Source of the DNA: Candidatus Schekmanbacteria bacterium
Lineage (GTDB): Bacteria > SZUA-182
Assembly: GCA_016235675.1 (NCBI GenBank)
Contig: JACRJN010000118.1
Span: forward strand, 1 to 32,595
Reading direction: 5' to 3'
Length of the DNA: 32,595 nucleotides
How positions within the stretch are numbered: position 1 is the stretch's first letter; every line of letters begins with the position of its first letter. The position numbers and the translations under genes are program-made. The notes under the pieces were generated by a model, which searched no databases, was not told the origin of the DNA, and worked only from the letters and a program-made list of their open reading frames with translations. This document shows, in pieces, positions 1-8,684 of this stretch.

Positions 1-1
1 A

Positions 2-139
2 ATGGTGATGCCCGGGGACAACGTGACCGTGGAAGCGGAACTGATTACCCCGATAGCCATGGAAAAAGAGTTGCGCTTTGCCGTCCGTGAAGGTGGACAC
101 ACCGTGGGCGCAGGCGTTATCAGTGAGATAATCGCGTAG
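2..139 (+). CDS. tuf: Elongation factor Tu, C-terminal fragment (5' end outside window)
   Basis: Only the last 45 residues are present, in frame from position 2 to the TAG at 137-139. They read as the end of EF-Tu domain III ([19 protein letters not shown], then [16 protein letters not shown]), which is near invariant in bacterial EF-Tu. The full protein is a GTPase that brings aminoacyl-tRNA to the ribosomal A site. A tuf gene directly before rpsJ is the usual junction between the str and S10 operons, so transcription may continue from upstream. The gap to rpsJ is 44 bases. The ATG at position 2 is an internal methionine, not a start. Confidence 0.95.
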   Translation: MVMPGDNVTVEAELITPIAMEKELRFAVREGGHTVGAGVISEIIA

Positions 140-183
140 TTTAACTTCAGGTAATATTAATCCTTAAGGGAGTAGATAAATTT

Positions 184-492
184 ATGGTGGGGCAACGGAT
201 TAGAATCTGCTTACGAGCTTATGACCATCATCTATTGGATCAAGCGGCGGGCGAGATCTTGGAAACAGCCAAGCGCACAGGCGCCAAAGTAGCGGGACCG
301 ATCCCGCTCCCGACTAGAATAAACCGCTATACAGTATTGAGGTCTCCGCATGTCGATAAAAAGTCGCGTGAACAATTTGAAATGAGAACGCATAAGCGTA
401 TCATGGATATATTGGAGCCTACATCGCAAACAATTGATGCACTGATGCAGTTGGATTTGGCTGCCGGCGTAGATGTGGAAATAAAATCCTAG
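184..492 (+). CDS. rpsJ: 30S ribosomal protein S10 (NusE)
   Basis: This 102-residue protein has the family's usual length. It carries the S10 signature around residues 39-66 ([20 protein letters not shown] followed by DKKSREQFE). S10 sits in the head of the small subunit and, as NusE, also takes part in transcription antitermination and coupling. The ATG at 184 is preceded by AAGGGAG at 166-172. A start at the next in-frame residues would remove the conserved N-terminal strand ([11 protein letters not shown]). It is the first gene of the S10 cluster and lies 10 bases before rplC. Confidence 0.97.
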   Translation: MVGQRIRICLRAYDHHLLDQAAGEILETAKRTGAKVAGPIPLPTRINRYTVLRSPHVDKKSREQFEMRTHKRIMDILEPTSQTIDALMQLDLAAGVDVEIKS

Positions 493-502
493 GGAAAGAG
501 CA

Positions 503-1129
503 ATGACAGATAGTATATTGGCAAGAAAAATCGGGATGACTCAGGTATATGCTGATGACGGCAGTTGTATACCGGTTACGGTCTTAAAAGCCGGTCCTTG
601 TATTGTCGTTAATGAAAAAACGCAGGAAAAGGACGGGTATGCGGCGGTGCAAATCGGTCTGGTGGAAAAAGAGCCGAAGAATCTGGTAAAACCGCTGGCT
701 GGGTATTTTAAGCAGCAGAATGTTGCGCCGGTAAGGGTGCTAAGAGAGATTAAGCCTAAAAGCCCGGAGAAATACGCGATCGGTACCAAGGTTACCGTCG
801 AGCAGATTTTTAATCCCGGCGACAGGGTAAATGTTATCGGCACCTCAAAGGGTAAAGGCTTTGCCGGTGGTGTAAAGAGGCACGGTTTCAGAGGCGGTCC
901 GGCAACACACGGTTCAATGTTTCATCGTGCCCCCGGTTCAATCGGAAGTTCATCATATCCGTCAAGGGTATACAAAGGACAAAGATTACCCGGACATATG
1001 GGGCATGAGCGAGTGACGGTGGAGAATCTGAAGGTTGTAGATGTGTTGAAGAATAAAGATTTAATTCTGATTAGGGGTGCGGTACCCGGAACAGTGGGAA
1101 GTTTGGTTATAATCAATAAAATGAGTTAG
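503..1129 (+). CDS. rplC: 50S ribosomal protein L3
   Basis: At 208 residues this matches bacterial L3. The start MTDSILARKIGMTQVY is the standard N-terminus, and the central loop GKGFAGGVKRHGFRGGPATH lies at about residues 117-136. That loop reaches toward the peptidyl transferase centre. L3 is an early assembly protein of the large subunit that binds domain VI of 23S rRNA. GGGAAAGAG at 493-501 can serve as ribosome binding site. The gene is 10 bases after rpsJ and 8 before rplD, so cotranscription is expected. Confidence 0.97.
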   Translation: MTDSILARKIGMTQVYADDGSCIPVTVLKAGPCIVVNEKTQEKDGYAAVQIGLVEKEPKNLVKPLAGYFKQQNVAPVRVLREIKPKSPEKYAIGTKVTVEQIFNPGDRVNVIGTSKGKGFAGGVKRHGFRGGPATHGSMFHRAPGSIGSSSYPSRVYKGQRLPGHMGHERVTVENLKVVDVLKNKDLILIRGAVPGTVGSLVIINKMS

Positions 1130-1137
1130 GTTCTATT

Positions 1138-1761
1138 ATGTTGATAAGTTTAAAAAATAAAGAAAATCAGGAAAAAGGGCAGGTACATTTAAATCCGACC
1201 GTATTTGAGGCGGAAATTGCAGTTCCGCTAATGCACCAAGTGGTTAAAATGCAATTAGCCAAGAGACGTTCCGGAGATGCCTGTACCAAAACCCGCGGCG
1301 AAGTGAGTGGCGGCGGCAAAAAGCCCTGGAAGCAAAAGGGTACGGGGCGTGCCCGTGCCGGCAGCAGCCGTTCTCCTGTTTGGGTCGGCGGCGGTACAAT
1401 ATTCGGGCCAAGGCCGCGCAGTTATGATTTTTCAGTACCGAAGCAAATGCGTAAAACGGCCTTAAAAAGCGCTTTGAGCGTGAAGGCTAAAGACGGTCAA
1501 ATAACCTTGGTGGAAGAATTTAACGTAGATGAGCCGAAAACGAAAGTGGTGGCAAACTATTTAAAAGCCTTAGGTTTGGTTGGCAAAAAGGTCTTGATTC
1601 TGGATCAGGCAATCAACCCAAATTTGTATAAATCCATCAGAAATTTACCAAATGTGGATGTGTTGCCGGTCGAAGGTCTGAACTTATACGATTTATTGTG
1701 GCATGAACAATTGGTAATTACCCAAGCGGCGTTGGAAAAGATTGGGGAGAGGTTAGGATAA
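1138..1761 (+). CDS. rplD: 50S ribosomal protein L4
   Basis: The 207 residues fit L4. The long basic loop (GEVSGGGKKPWKQKGTGRAR, residues about 54-73) followed by GSSRSPVWVGGG is the diagnostic L4 extension that lines the nascent peptide exit tunnel. In Escherichia coli L4 also represses its own S10 operon; nothing here shows whether that happens in this lineage. The TAA stop shares its last A with the ATG of rplW (TAATG), pointing to translational coupling. Confidence 0.97.
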   Translation: MLISLKNKENQEKGQVHLNPTVFEAEIAVPLMHQVVKMQLAKRRSGDACTKTRGEVSGGGKKPWKQKGTGRARAGSSRSPVWVGGGTIFGPRPRSYDFSVPKQMRKTALKSALSVKAKDGQITLVEEFNVDEPKTKVVANYLKALGLVGKKVLILDQAINPNLYKSIRNLPNVDVLPVEGLNLYDLLWHEQLVITQAALEKIGERLG

Positions 1762-2048
1762 TGAAAAATCATTATCAGGTTATTAAAGGGCCTGTAATTA
1801 CCGAACGTACTACTCAGTTAAAGGAAAAAGAAAATAAAGTAGTATTTGAAGTGAATGTAAAGGCCAATAAAATCGAGATAAAATCCGCGGTGGAAGCCTT
1901 GTTTAAAGTAAAGGTGGCCGCGGTTAATGTGCAAAATTACCTGGGCAAGCCAAAACGGGTAGGCGTGCATATTGGAAAACGTGCCGATTGGAAAAAGGCC
2001 ATAGTAACATTGGGCATTGGTGAAAAACTGGATTTCCTGGAAGGTTAA
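1761..2048 (+). CDS. rplW: 50S ribosomal protein L23
   Basis: This 95-residue protein has the L23 pattern: VIKGPVITERTTQLKEKENK near the start, then FEVNVKANKIEIKSAVEALF and the basic hairpin NYLGKPKRVGVHIGKRADWK. L23 sits at the tunnel exit and forms the docking site for trigger factor and signal recognition particle. Its start overlaps the rplD stop by one base and its stop lies 3 bases before rplB. It therefore probably relies on ribosomes terminating on rplD. Confidence 0.97.
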   Translation: MKNHYQVIKGPVITERTTQLKEKENKVVFEVNVKANKIEIKSAVEALFKVKVAAVNVQNYLGKPKRVGVHIGKRADWKKAIVTLGIGEKLDFLEG

Positions 2049-2051
2049 GCG

Positions 2052-2882
2052 ATGGAAGCAACATTAAAACAAGTAAAACCGACAACCCCGGCGAGAAGAT
2101 TTCAATCATATTCGACTTTTAAAGAAATAACCACCGACAAACCGGAAAAAAGCTTGTTGGAGCCGATTAAGAAAACCGGCGGGCGGAATTGCTATGGCCG
2201 GATAACCTCAAGACATATCGGCGGCGGTCAGAAAAGATTTTACCGAATAATCGATTTTAAGCGAGACAAATTCGGAATCCCGGCCAAAGTGGCTACTATA
2301 GAATACGATCCGAATCGATCAGCCCGTATCGCCTTATTACAATATAAGGATGGGGAAAAAAGATATATAATCGCATCGGAAGGTTTAACGGTCGGTGAGG
2401 ATCTGATGTCCGGCCCGGATGCGGAAATAAAAAACGGCAATGCCTTGCCACTTACCAATATACCGGTCGGCAGTTTAATCCATAATGTCGAGATGCGACC
2501 CGGCAGCGGGGCTAAGTTGTTGCGTAGTGCCGGTACATATGGTCAGTTATTGGCGAAAGAAGGCAAATACGCTCACATCCGTTTGCATTCCGGGGAGATA
2601 AGATTAATCCCGGTTGGATGTTTGGCGACAATCGGTCAGGTTGGTAATTCTTCACATTTTAATCTATCGATCGGTAAAGCCGGTCGTACCCGCTGGATGG
2701 GCAAAAGACCGAAAGTTCGCGGCGTGGCCATGAACCCGGTCGATCACCCGCACGGCGGCGGTGAAGGTAAGACATCGGGCGGAAGACATCCGGTTTCTCC
2801 CTGGGGTATGCCGACAAAGGGGTATAAAACCAGGAAGAAGAAAAATGAATCCAACAAGTTTATTGTAAAAAGAAGAAAGTAG
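2052..2882 (+). CDS. rplB: 50S ribosomal protein L2
   Basis: The 276-residue length is typical. The nearly invariant C-terminal segment [18 protein letters not shown] includes the histidine loop that reaches the peptidyl transferase region, and it is followed by [20 protein letters not shown]. The N-terminal [10 protein letters not shown] and [10 protein letters not shown] motifs are also standard. L2 is needed for subunit association and large-subunit assembly. The start lies 3 bases after rplW; GGAAGG at 2039-2044 within the end of rplW probably serves as the ribosome binding site. Confidence 0.98.
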   Translation: MEATLKQVKPTTPARRFQSYSTFKEITTDKPEKSLLEPIKKTGGRNCYGRITSRHIGGGQKRFYRIIDFKRDKFGIPAKVATIEYDPNRSARIALLQYKDGEKRYIIASEGLTVGEDLMSGPDAEIKNGNALPLTNIPVGSLIHNVEMRPGSGAKLLRSAGTYGQLLAKEGKYAHIRLHSGEIRLIPVGCLATIGQVGNSSHFNLSIGKAGRTRWMGKRPKVRGVAMNPVDHPHGGGEGKTSGGRHPVSPWGMPTKGYKTRKKKNESNKFIVKRRK

Positions 2883-2906
2883 TATTTAGGAAAGGTGTAG
2901 ATAATC

Positions 2907-3191
2907 ATGGCGCGTTCGCTGAAAAAGGGACCTTATGTCGATGCCAAGTTATTTGCTAAAATAGAGCATTTGAATTTTAATGGCGAAAAAAAGGTTTTAA
3001 AGACCTGGGCACGCCGTAGTACAATTTCCCCTGAGCTTGTCGGCCATACTTTAGCTGTGCATAACGGTAGAAAATTTGTTCCGGTTTATATTACGGAAAA
3101 TATGGTAGGTCACAAACTGGGTGAATTCGCTCCAACGCGTACATACAAAGGGCACACTACAAAAACTGAGCGTGCCACTAAGGTTAAGTAG
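2907..3191 (+). CDS. rpsS: 30S ribosomal protein S19
   Basis: At 94 residues this is a standard S19. It starts [15 protein letters not shown], and the C-terminal block [20 protein letters not shown] then [16 protein letters not shown] is the family signature. S19 forms a complex with S13 in the head of the small subunit, near the A-site tRNA and the B1 bridge. AGGAAAGGTG just upstream (around 2888-2897) suits the ATG at 2907. A 9-base gap leads into rplV. Confidence 0.97.
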   Translation: MARSLKKGPYVDAKLFAKIEHLNFNGEKKVLKTWARRSTISPELVGHTLAVHNGRKFVPVYITENMVGHKLGEFAPTRTYKGHTTKTERATKVK

Positions 3192-3200
3192 AGGTGGGTT

Positions 3201-3545
3201 TTGAAAGGTAAAGCGATCTTGACATTTGTAAGAATAGCGCCTCGTAAGGCACGTCTGGTGGCGGATCTGATCAGAGAAAAGCCGGTCGATCATGCGCTCG
3301 GATTGTTGAAATATACACCTAAACGCGGCGCAGGCATTATCGAAAAAATTTTGAAATCAGCGATTGCCAATGCGGAGCAAAATCCCGCAGTGGTTAGCGT
3401 AGATAATTTATACGTAAGCAGTATTTTAATCAACCCAGGGCCAACGATGAAGCGCTTCAGACCGTGCAGTATGGGCCGTGCCAATAAAATACGCAAACGC
3501 AGCAGTCATATAATAATTGAATTAGATGAAGCGTTGGCGAAATAA
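3201..3545 (+). CDS. rplV: 50S ribosomal protein L22
   Basis: The 114 residues match L22. The core reads [16 protein letters not shown] near the N-terminus, and the tunnel-lining hairpin is [20 protein letters not shown] near the C-terminus. The start is TTG at 3201, chosen because GAGGTGGG lies just ahead (3191-3198), the protein then has normal length, and no ATG or GTG offers a better N-terminus. L22 spans the large-subunit exit tunnel together with L4. It is 14 bases before rpsC. Confidence 0.96.
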   Translation: MKGKAILTFVRIAPRKARLVADLIREKPVDHALGLLKYTPKRGAGIIEKILKSAIANAEQNPAVVSVDNLYVSSILINPGPTMKRFRPCSMGRANKIRKRSSHIIIELDEALAK

Positions 3546-3559
3546 AGGAGGTAAGGAGC

Positions 3560-4237
3560 TTGGGGCAAAAAGTTAATCCTATTGGCTTGCGCCTGGGAAT
3601 TGTAAAGACTTGGGATTCACGCTGGTGTTTTAAGCGCGGCTATAGAGAACAATTGCATGAAGATATCGAGATTCGCAAATATGTGCTGGAAAGCTTGAAA
3701 CATACAGGTGTATCAAAAGTAGAAATCGAACGTGCCAGTAAGCGGGTTAAGGTAAATATTTTTACCGCACGGCCGGGTGTAGTAATCGGGAAAAAAGGCC
3801 AGGAAGTTGAAAAGCTGAAAAAAGAGTTGCAAAAGCTGACCAAAAAGCAGATTTTTGTAAATATATATGAAGTGCGCAAGGCCGAAATCGATGCCAAGCT
3901 GCTGGCAGAAAATATAGCGACTCAGTTGGAAAGACGAATCCCTTTCCGTCGGGCCATGAAAAAGGCGGTAACCACCGCGATCCGTTTTGGCGCCGGAGGG
4001 GTTAAGATCGCTTGTTCCGGTCGTTTGGGCGGTGCTGAAATGGCTCGTCGGGAATGGTATATGGAAGGCCGGATGCCGTTGCATACCTTAAGAGCGAATA
4101 TAGATTACGGTTTAGCTGAAGCCAATACAACCTATGGAATTATCGGCGTTAAAGTGTGGGTTTTTAAAGGTGAGGTATTGGGTAAAGATAATCAGAAGGC
4201 TTTAGCTGAAGACAGAGGGAAATTAGTGGTAGCCTGA
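3560..4237 (+). CDS. rpsC: 30S ribosomal protein S3
   Basis: S3 of 225 residues, starting with TTG at 3560 behind an excellent AAGGAGGTAAGGAG site. The N-terminus [14 protein letters not shown] is diagnostic. A type II KH domain carries the GxxG loop at about residues 76-79 ([14 protein letters not shown]), and the C-terminal domain has [21 protein letters not shown]3 lines the mRNA entry channel of the small subunit and contributes to mRNA unwinding. Unlike all earlier junctions, its 3' side is a 162-base gap holding a palindromic element before rplP. Confidence 0.97.
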   Translation: MGQKVNPIGLRLGIVKTWDSRWCFKRGYREQLHEDIEIRKYVLESLKHTGVSKVEIERASKRVKVNIFTARPGVVIGKKGQEVEKLKKELQKLTKKQIFVNIYEVRKAEIDAKLLAENIATQLERRIPFRRAMKKAVTTAIRFGAGGVKIACSGRLGGAEMARREWYMEGRMPLHTLRANIDYGLAEANTTYGIIGVKVWVFKGEVLGKDNQKALAEDRGKLVVA

Positions 4238-4239
4238 AG

Positions 4240-4358
4240 CGTTTTCTAGTTGATATGGCAAACTGTCATTCCCGAATGCCTTAATCGGGAACCTGGTTTT
4301 TCAAACAGTTAAAATCAGATTCCCGATAACATCATTCGGGAATGACAACTAGAAAACG
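4240..4358. repeat. 119-base palindromic element inserted between rpsC and rplP
   Basis: The ends are a perfect 13-base inverted repeat, CGTTTTCTAGTTG at 4240-4252 and its complement at 4346-4358. Nested inside is a perfect 14-base pair, GTCATTCCCGAATG at 4265-4278 and its complement at 4333-4346, then a shorter ATCGGGA/TCCCGAT pair (4284-4290 with 4321-4327). The core is about 40 bases of unpaired sequence. The whole would fold into a long hairpin in DNA or RNA. No ORF of note lies inside. It resembles a miniature inverted-repeat element, and only one copy is seen in the window. Confidence 0.85.
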
Positions 4359-4399
4359 ATATAAGAAGGTTACCGGATTATAATTGGTGGTAATATAAA

Positions 4400-4813
4400 A
4401 TGTTAATGCCCAAGAAAACTAAATATAGAAAGAACCAACGCGGCAGAAACCGCGGTACGGCTTCCCGCGGCTGTACTGTAAATTTTGGTGATTTTGGTTT
4501 GCAGGCGCTGGAAGCCGCCTGGATTACCAATCGCCAGATTGAAGCGGCTCGTATCGCCATGACCAGGCATGTCAAACGCGGCGGTAAAATCTGGATACGG
4601 GTATTTCCGGATAAGCCGGTAAGTAAGAAGCCCGCCGAAACCCGGATGGGTAAAGGTAAAGGCGCTCCTGAATTATGGGTCGCCGTAGTAAAGCCGGGCA
4701 AAATATTGTACGAGATGGATGGGGTAACTGAAGAAGTGGCTCGTGAGGCCTTACTTTTAGCCAGTCATAAATTACCTATAAAAACTGTGTTTGTATCGCG
4801 GAGTGAGATATAG
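4400..4813 (+). CDS. rplP: 50S ribosomal protein L16
   Basis: A 137-residue L16 beginning [19 protein letters not shown], the classic N-terminus. The conserved loop [20 protein letters not shown] (about residues 72-91) contains the arginine region close to the peptidyl transferase centre and the tRNA elbow. The ATG at 4400 follows GGTGG (4386-4390). L16 is a late-assembly protein required for A-site function. The preceding gap holds a palindromic element; the stop codon overlaps the rpmC GTG by one base. Confidence 0.97.
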   Translation: MLMPKKTKYRKNQRGRNRGTASRGCTVNFGDFGLQALEAAWITNRQIEAARIAMTRHVKRGGKIWIRVFPDKPVSKKPAETRMGKGKGAPELWVAVVKPGKILYEMDGVTEEVAREALLLASHKLPIKTVFVSRSEI

Positions 4814-5013
4814 TGAAAACAAGTAAAGTGCATGAACTTACAATAGATGAATTGAAACAGCAAGAGCAGGATATTTATAAAGAGCTGGTTAATTTGAGAG
4901 TGCAAAAAAGCGTAGGGCAGTTGGAAAACCCTTGTAGAATCCCTAATATGCGCAGGCAACTTGCCAGGGTAAAGACTGTGCTGCGCGCAAAATCAGTAAG
5001 CTCGCAGGCGTAA
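4813..5013 (+). CDS. rpmC: 50S ribosomal protein L29
   Basis: This 66-residue helical protein has the L29 pattern: the N-terminal KVHELTIDELKQQEQDIYKE followed by LVNLRVQKSVGQLENPCRIP. The GTG start at 4813 shares its G with the rplP TAG stop, so the two are probably translationally coupled. L29 binds near the polypeptide exit site next to L23 and adds to the docking platform for targeting factors. It is 15 bases before rpsQ. Confidence 0.95.
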   Translation: MKTSKVHELTIDELKQQEQDIYKELVNLRVQKSVGQLENPCRIPNMRRQLARVKTVLRAKSVSSQA

Positions 5014-5028
5014 GGAGTATTAAAGTTT

Positions 5029-5295
5029 ATGACGACGGAAGCTGTTAAAAATGAACGCGGGCAGCGCAGGTTCAGAGTCGGGCATGTGGTAAGCAACAAG
5101 ATGGATAAAACCGTGGTGGTGGCGATAGAGCGGCTGGTGAAACACACAGCTTATAAAAAATATGTCCGCAGGACTTCTAAAGTAAAGGCCCATGACGAGG
5201 GGAATACCTGTCAAATCGGTGATAATGTGCGCATTGCCATGACCAGACCGCTAAGCAAAGATAAAAAATGGCGGGTTGTTGAAATTATAAAATAA
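5029..5295 (+). CDS. rpsQ: 30S ribosomal protein S17
   Basis: The 88 residues fit S17, an OB-fold primary binder of 16S rRNA. Recognisable parts are [20 protein letters not shown] and the loop [20 protein letters not shown], ending [24 protein letters not shown] (5011-5017) sits at suitable distance from the ATG at 5029. Its 3' side holds a 93-base gap with a strong palindrome, whereas neighbours in this cluster are normally spaced by 0-15 bases. Confidence 0.96.
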   Translation: MTTEAVKNERGQRRFRVGHVVSNKMDKTVVVAIERLVKHTAYKKYVRRTSKVKAHDEGNTCQIGDNVRIAMTRPLSKDKKWRVVEIIK

Positions 5296-5305
5296 TGGAT
5301 AGCAA

Positions 5306-5370
5306 AGGCTTGAGGCTTGAGGAAACACCTGCTGTCGGATGTTATCCGGTTTTCCTCAAGCCTCAAGCCT
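5306..5370. repeat. Palindrome with heptamer arms between rpsQ and rplN
   Basis: A perfect 20-base inverted repeat, AGGCTTGAGGCTTGAGGAAA at 5306-5325 and its complement at 5351-5370, encloses a 25-base loop. Each arm holds two tandem AGGCTTG units (period 7). The same AAGCCYN heptamer logic recurs at 25089-25122, 25209-25242 and 27779-27811. The structure sits inside the spc operon; only AAAAA rather than a U-tract follows (5374-5378), so it does not look like an ordinary rho-independent terminator for the plus strand. Confidence 0.88.
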
Positions 5371-5388
5371 ATAAAAAGGTAAACAAGG

Positions 5389-5757
5389 ATGATACAGACG
5401 CAAACAAGATTAAAGGTGGCGGATAACAGCGGCGCGAAAGAAGCCCAATGTATTCGGGTACTCGGCGGTACCAGAAGAAGATACGCTTATTTAGGCGATG
5501 TGATTGTGGTCTCTATAAAATCAGCGGCGCCGGTAGGAGCGGTAAAAAAGGGTGAAGTGCATAAGGCGGTTATTGTGCGCACCGTGAAGGAATATCGCCG
5601 TCAGGACGGTTCGTATATTAAATTTGATGAAAATGCGGTGGTTTTGATAAATACTCAAATGGAACCGATCGGTACCCGTATTTTCGGCCCGGTGGCCAGA
5701 GAGTTAAGGGCAAAGAATTTCAGCAAGCTTATTTCTTTGTCTTTGGAGGTATTATAG
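5389..5757 (+). CDS. rplN: 50S ribosomal protein L14
   Basis: A 122-residue L14, the standard length, beginning [20 protein letters not shown]. The conserved stretch [20 protein letters not shown] and the C-terminal [18 protein letters not shown] are present. L14 binds 23S rRNA, forms an intersubunit bridge and is the docking site of the silencing factor RsfS in bacteria that have it. AAAAAGGTAAACAAGG provides the upstream purine-rich site right after the palindrome. The TAG stop overlaps the rplX GTG by one base. Confidence 0.97.
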   Translation: MIQTQTRLKVADNSGAKEAQCIRVLGGTRRRYAYLGDVIVVSIKSAAPVGAVKKGEVHKAVIVRTVKEYRRQDGSYIKFDENAVVLINTQMEPIGTRIFGPVARELRAKNFSKLISLSLEVL

Positions 5758-6065
5758 TGTACATAAAAAAAGGTGATCTGGTCAAGGTAATAGCCGGGAA
5801 AGAGTTGGGCAAGCAAGGCAAGGTTTTAAAAACCCTGCCTAAAAAAGATCGTGTAATAATAGAAAAAATTAATATCATAAAACGTCACACCCGTCCGACC
5901 CAGAAAAATCAGCAGGGCGGCATAATAGAAAAAGAAGGTTCGATTCATTATTCCAATGCGCTGTTGGTGTGTAGTAAATGTAATAATGGTGTGCGGACTG
6001 GCGTCAAGATATTGGAAGACGGCAGTAAGGTTCGGGTCTGTAAAGCGTGTGGGGAGCAAATATAA
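5757..6065 (+). CDS. rplX: 50S ribosomal protein L24, zinc-ribbon form
   Basis: A 102-residue L24 with an N-terminal KOW motif ([20 protein letters not shown], residues 6-25) and the [12 protein letters not shown] segment. The C-terminal part carries two CxxC pairs (Cys72, Cys75, Cys95, Cys98) likely to bind zinc. L24 is an assembly initiator of the large subunit. The GTG start overlaps the rplN stop and the TAA stop shares its last A with the ATG of rplE, so three genes are coupled in series. Confidence 0.96.
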   Translation: MYIKKGDLVKVIAGKELGKQGKVLKTLPKKDRVIIEKINIIKRHTRPTQKNQQGGIIEKEGSIHYSNALLVCSKCNNGVRTGVKILEDGSKVRVCKACGEQI

Positions 6066-6604
6066 TGGCGCGTTTGTTGGAAAAATATAGAAAAGAGGTT
6101 GTTCCGGCCATGATGCAAAAGCAGGGTTACAAAAATTCTCTGCAAGTTCCCCGTTTAGAGAAGATTGTAATTAATATGGGCGTGGGCGAGGCGATTCAAA
6201 ATGCTAAGGCGCTGGATGCTTCTGTCCATGTGATGACCAGGATTTCCGGACAAAAACCGGCGGTAACCAGGGCGCGTAAATCGATTGCGAATTTTAAATT
6301 GCGGGAAGGCATGGCGGTAGGCTGTAAAGTAACCTTACGCGGTAAGCGGATGTATGAATTTTACGATAGATTGGTTAATGTGGCTTTACCGCGCGTCAGG
6401 GATTTTAAAGGAATTTCCCCGAAATCTTTCGATGGAAGGGGTAATTTTGCTTTTGGCTTACAAGAGCAATTAGTATTCCCTGAAATTAATTATGATGAAA
6501 TAGACCGTTTAAGGGGTATGGATATAATTATTGTAACCACGGCTAAAACAGATGACGAAGCCAGAAATATGCTGGCGCTTCTGGGAATGCCATTTAGGAA
6601 ATAA
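6065..6604 (+). CDS. rplE: 50S ribosomal protein L5
   Basis: L5 of 179 residues, beginning [19 protein letters not shown]. Conserved blocks are [35 protein letters not shown] and [21 protein letters not shown]5 binds 5S rRNA and contacts the P-site tRNA. I chose the ATG at 6065, behind GGGGAG (6051-6056) and overlapping the rplX stop by one base, rather than a GTG 18 bases upstream that would add six non-conserved residues. Confidence 0.96.
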   Translation: MARLLEKYRKEVVPAMMQKQGYKNSLQVPRLEKIVINMGVGEAIQNAKALDASVHVMTRISGQKPAVTRARKSIANFKLREGMAVGCKVTLRGKRMYEFYDRLVNVALPRVRDFKGISPKSFDGRGNFAFGLQEQLVFPEINYDEIDRLRGMDIIIVTTAKTDDEARNMLALLGMPFRK

Positions 6605-6619
6605 GCGGGGGTACAAGTT

Positions 6620-6805
6620 TTGGCCAGACTAGCGCTTAAAGTAAAAGCTGAGAGAAAACCCAAGTTCAGTGCAAGAAAATATAATCGGTGCCCATTATGC
6701 GGGCGGCCAAGAGCTTTTTTACGCCGTTTCGGTATGTGCCGTATTTGTTTTCGCAACATGGCGTCGCGCGGTGAAATACCCGGCGTAACTAAAGCCAGTT
6801 GGTAA
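6620..6805 (+). CDS. rpsZ: 30S ribosomal protein S14, zinc type
   Basis: The 61-residue length and the two CxxC pairs (Cys24/Cys27 and Cys40/Cys43) mark the short zinc-binding form of S14, as opposed to the roughly 100-residue zinc-free form. The end, [13 protein letters not shown], is typical. The start is TTG at 6620, giving [26 protein letters not shown] lies upstream (6606-6611). S14 is assembled late into the 30S head. A zinc-free paralogue could exist elsewhere in the genome but is not seen here. Confidence 0.95.
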   Translation: MARLALKVKAERKPKFSARKYNRCPLCGRPRAFLRRFGMCRICFRNMASRGEIPGVTKASW

Positions 6806-6821
6806 AAGGGAGTGAAATAGA

Positions 6822-7217
6822 GTGTTTACAGATCATATCGCAGATATGCTGACGCGGATTAGAAATGCCAATATGGTTGGGCATGAAAATGTAAGTATGC
6901 AATTGACTAAAATGAAGTTAGCTCTAGCTGAAATATTAAGCCAGGAAGGGTATATTCGCAGCTTTAATATCGATGATAGTCAAAATATTAAAGTTTTAAA
7001 TATAACCTTAAAGTATGGCCCTGATAATGAACCGGTGATTAGGGGAATAAAAAGGGTAAGCAAGCCCGGTTTAAGAGTATACAGGCGGGCAACTGATATT
7101 CCGAGGGTTGTTGACGGTATGGGTGTGGCGGTGCTGACAACCTCTAAGGGGATAATGACCGATAAAGCTTGTCGCAAAAACAATGTTGGCGGCGAGTTAA
7201 TATGTTATATATGGTGA
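6822..7217 (+). CDS. rpsH: 30S ribosomal protein S8
   Basis: S8 of 131 residues. The N-terminus (M)[16 protein letters not shown] and the C-terminal [20 protein letters not shown] are family hallmarks. S8 binds the central domain of 16S rRNA, and in E. coli it represses the spc operon by binding its own mRNA. The start is GTG at 6822, with AAAAGGGAGTG upstream. The product ends GGELICYIW, and the stop is 6 bases before the ATG of rplF. Confidence 0.96.
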   Translation: MFTDHIADMLTRIRNANMVGHENVSMQLTKMKLALAEILSQEGYIRSFNIDDSQNIKVLNITLKYGPDNEPVIRGIKRVSKPGLRVYRRATDIPRVVDGMGVAVLTTSKGIMTDKACRKNNVGGELICYIW

Positions 7218-7223
7218 TAAAAT

Positions 7224-7763
7224 ATGTCCAGAGTAGGTAGAAATCCAATCGTGCTGCCCAAGGGGGTAGAAGTAAAAATTGAAAAAAGTCATGTTTTCGT
7301 AAAAGGGCCGAAAGGCGCTTTGGAACAGGCTTTTAGTCCGCTGATAGCTATTGATATGGCAGACGGGAAAATAGTGTTGACCAGGCCGGATGATTCCAAG
7401 CAAAATCGGGCTTTGCACGGGTTAACCAGAAGTATCTTGGCCAATATGGTAAAAGGCGTTACCGGCGGTTTCAAGAAGACTTTGGAAATTAACGGCGTCG
7501 GATACAGAGCCAGTGTCGACGGAAAGAATCTGAATTTGCAGTTGGGATATTCGCATATGATAAATTTCCCGATACCGGGTGGTTTGAAGATCGATGTCGA
7601 AAAGCAGACCTATATTAATATTGAAGGGGTTAATAAGGAATTAGTCGGGCAGGTGGCTGCAAACATTAGAAAGTTGCGCGGCCCTGAGCCGTATAAGGGT
7701 AAAGGTATAAAATATAGTGATGAAGTCATAAGACGCAAGGCAGGTAAGGCTGGAGCGAAATAG
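7224..7763 (+). CDS. rplF: 50S ribosomal protein L6
   Basis: At 179 residues this is a standard two-domain L6. It starts [20 protein letters not shown] and ends with the conserved [20 protein letters not shown] segment. The middle motif [18 protein letters not shown] is also clear. L6 lies near the sarcin-ricin loop and the factor-binding region. A weak ribosome binding site lies in the last codons of rpsH, suggesting translational coupling. Confidence 0.97.
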   Translation: MSRVGRNPIVLPKGVEVKIEKSHVFVKGPKGALEQAFSPLIAIDMADGKIVLTRPDDSKQNRALHGLTRSILANMVKGVTGGFKKTLEINGVGYRASVDGKNLNLQLGYSHMINFPIPGGLKIDVEKQTYINIEGVNKELVGQVAANIRKLRGPEPYKGKGIKYSDEVIRRKAGKAGAK

Positions 7764-7771
7764 GGACGGAT

Positions 7772-8134
7772 ATGGGTAAAGAGAAGAAAAGCAGTGGTAA
7801 TTACAGACATGAACGGGTCAGGAAGAAGGTAAAAGGTTCAAGTGACAGGCCGCGTTTGTGTGTTTTTAAGAGTTTAAAGCATTTATATGCACAGATAATC
7901 GATGACGAAAATGGTCATACATTAGTAAGCTTTTCAACTGTGGATAAGGCTTTCAAAACCGTTGAGAACAAAAGAGCCAGTTTAGTGACGGCCAAAGTAA
8001 TTGGTGAACAATTAGCTGTCAGAGCGCGGGAAAAAGGTATCAGCAAAGTGGTATTCGATCGTGGTGGTTATCCGTATCACGGCCAGGTTAAAGTGTTGGC
8101 GGATGCAGCCAGAGAAAAAGGTCTTGTGTTTTAG
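7772..8134 (+). CDS. rplR: 50S ribosomal protein L18
   Basis: L18 of 120 residues, a 5S rRNA binding protein of the central protuberance. Diagnostic parts are [38 protein letters not shown] and the end [20 protein letters not shown] followed by [17 protein letters not shown] precedes the ATG at 7772. The following gap of 50 bases to rpsE is larger than most in this cluster and holds no clear repeat. Confidence 0.96.
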   Translation: MGKEKKSSGNYRHERVRKKVKGSSDRPRLCVFKSLKHLYAQIIDDENGHTLVSFSTVDKAFKTVENKRASLVTAKVIGEQLAVRAREKGISKVVFDRGGYPYHGQVKVLADAAREKGLVF

Positions 8135-8184
8135 AGGTAGCAGATGAAAAGTATAATGGGTTACTTCAGATTAAGGGGGTTAAC

Positions 8185-8682
8185 TTGGGCATAATTAATC
8201 CTGAGGAACTAAACCTTACAGACAAGGTAGTTTATATTAATCGAGTTGCCAAAGTTGTTAAAGGTGGAAGACGTTTCAGTTTTTGTGCCTTAGTGACGAT
8301 TGGTGATGGCAACGGTCATGTGGCTATTGGCTATGGTAAGGCGCGGGAAGTACCCGAAGCCATCCGTAAGGCGATGGAGCAGGCCAAAAAATCGCTGATG
8401 AAGGTATCGCTGAAAAACGGAACGGTGCCGCATACTATTATGGGGCATTATGGAGCCAGTAAGGTATTTTTAAAACCGGCAGCACCCGGTACAGGCTTGA
8501 TTGCCGGAGGTGCGGTACGGGCGATACTTGAAGTGGCAGGAGTACAGAATATTTTGACCAAATCGATCGGTACCAGCAACCCGCAAAACGTAGCCAAAGC
8601 GACGATAGATGGTTTGAAACGGTTACGGAATGCTGAATATCATAAAATGTTAAAAGAATACGATAAACCTCAAGAGATTTAA
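8185..8682 (+). CDS. rpsE: 30S ribosomal protein S5
   Basis: S5 of 165 residues with the N-terminal double-stranded-RNA-binding fold ([20 protein letters not shown], then [20 protein letters not shown]) and the C-terminal domain ([20 protein letters not shown]). S5 lines the mRNA entry channel and affects decoding accuracy. The start is TTG at 8185 because AAGGGGG (8173-8179) sits 5 bases ahead and this gives the usual length. Three bases separate it from rpmD. Confidence 0.96.
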   Translation: MGIINPEELNLTDKVVYINRVAKVVKGGRRFSFCALVTIGDGNGHVAIGYGKAREVPEAIRKAMEQAKKSLMKVSLKNGTVPHTIMGHYGASKVFLKPAAPGTGLIAGGAVRAILEVAGVQNILTKSIGTSNPQNVAKATIDGLKRLRNAEYHKMLKEYDKPQEI

Positions 8683-8684
8683 AT

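Noticed and set aside
8144-8194. Possible 16-codon leader ORF between rplR and rpsE ([16 protein letters not shown])
   Set aside because: An AGAGGTAG site precedes it and it overlaps the rpsE start, but it is very short, has no known counterpart, and the 50-base gap may be simple spacer.
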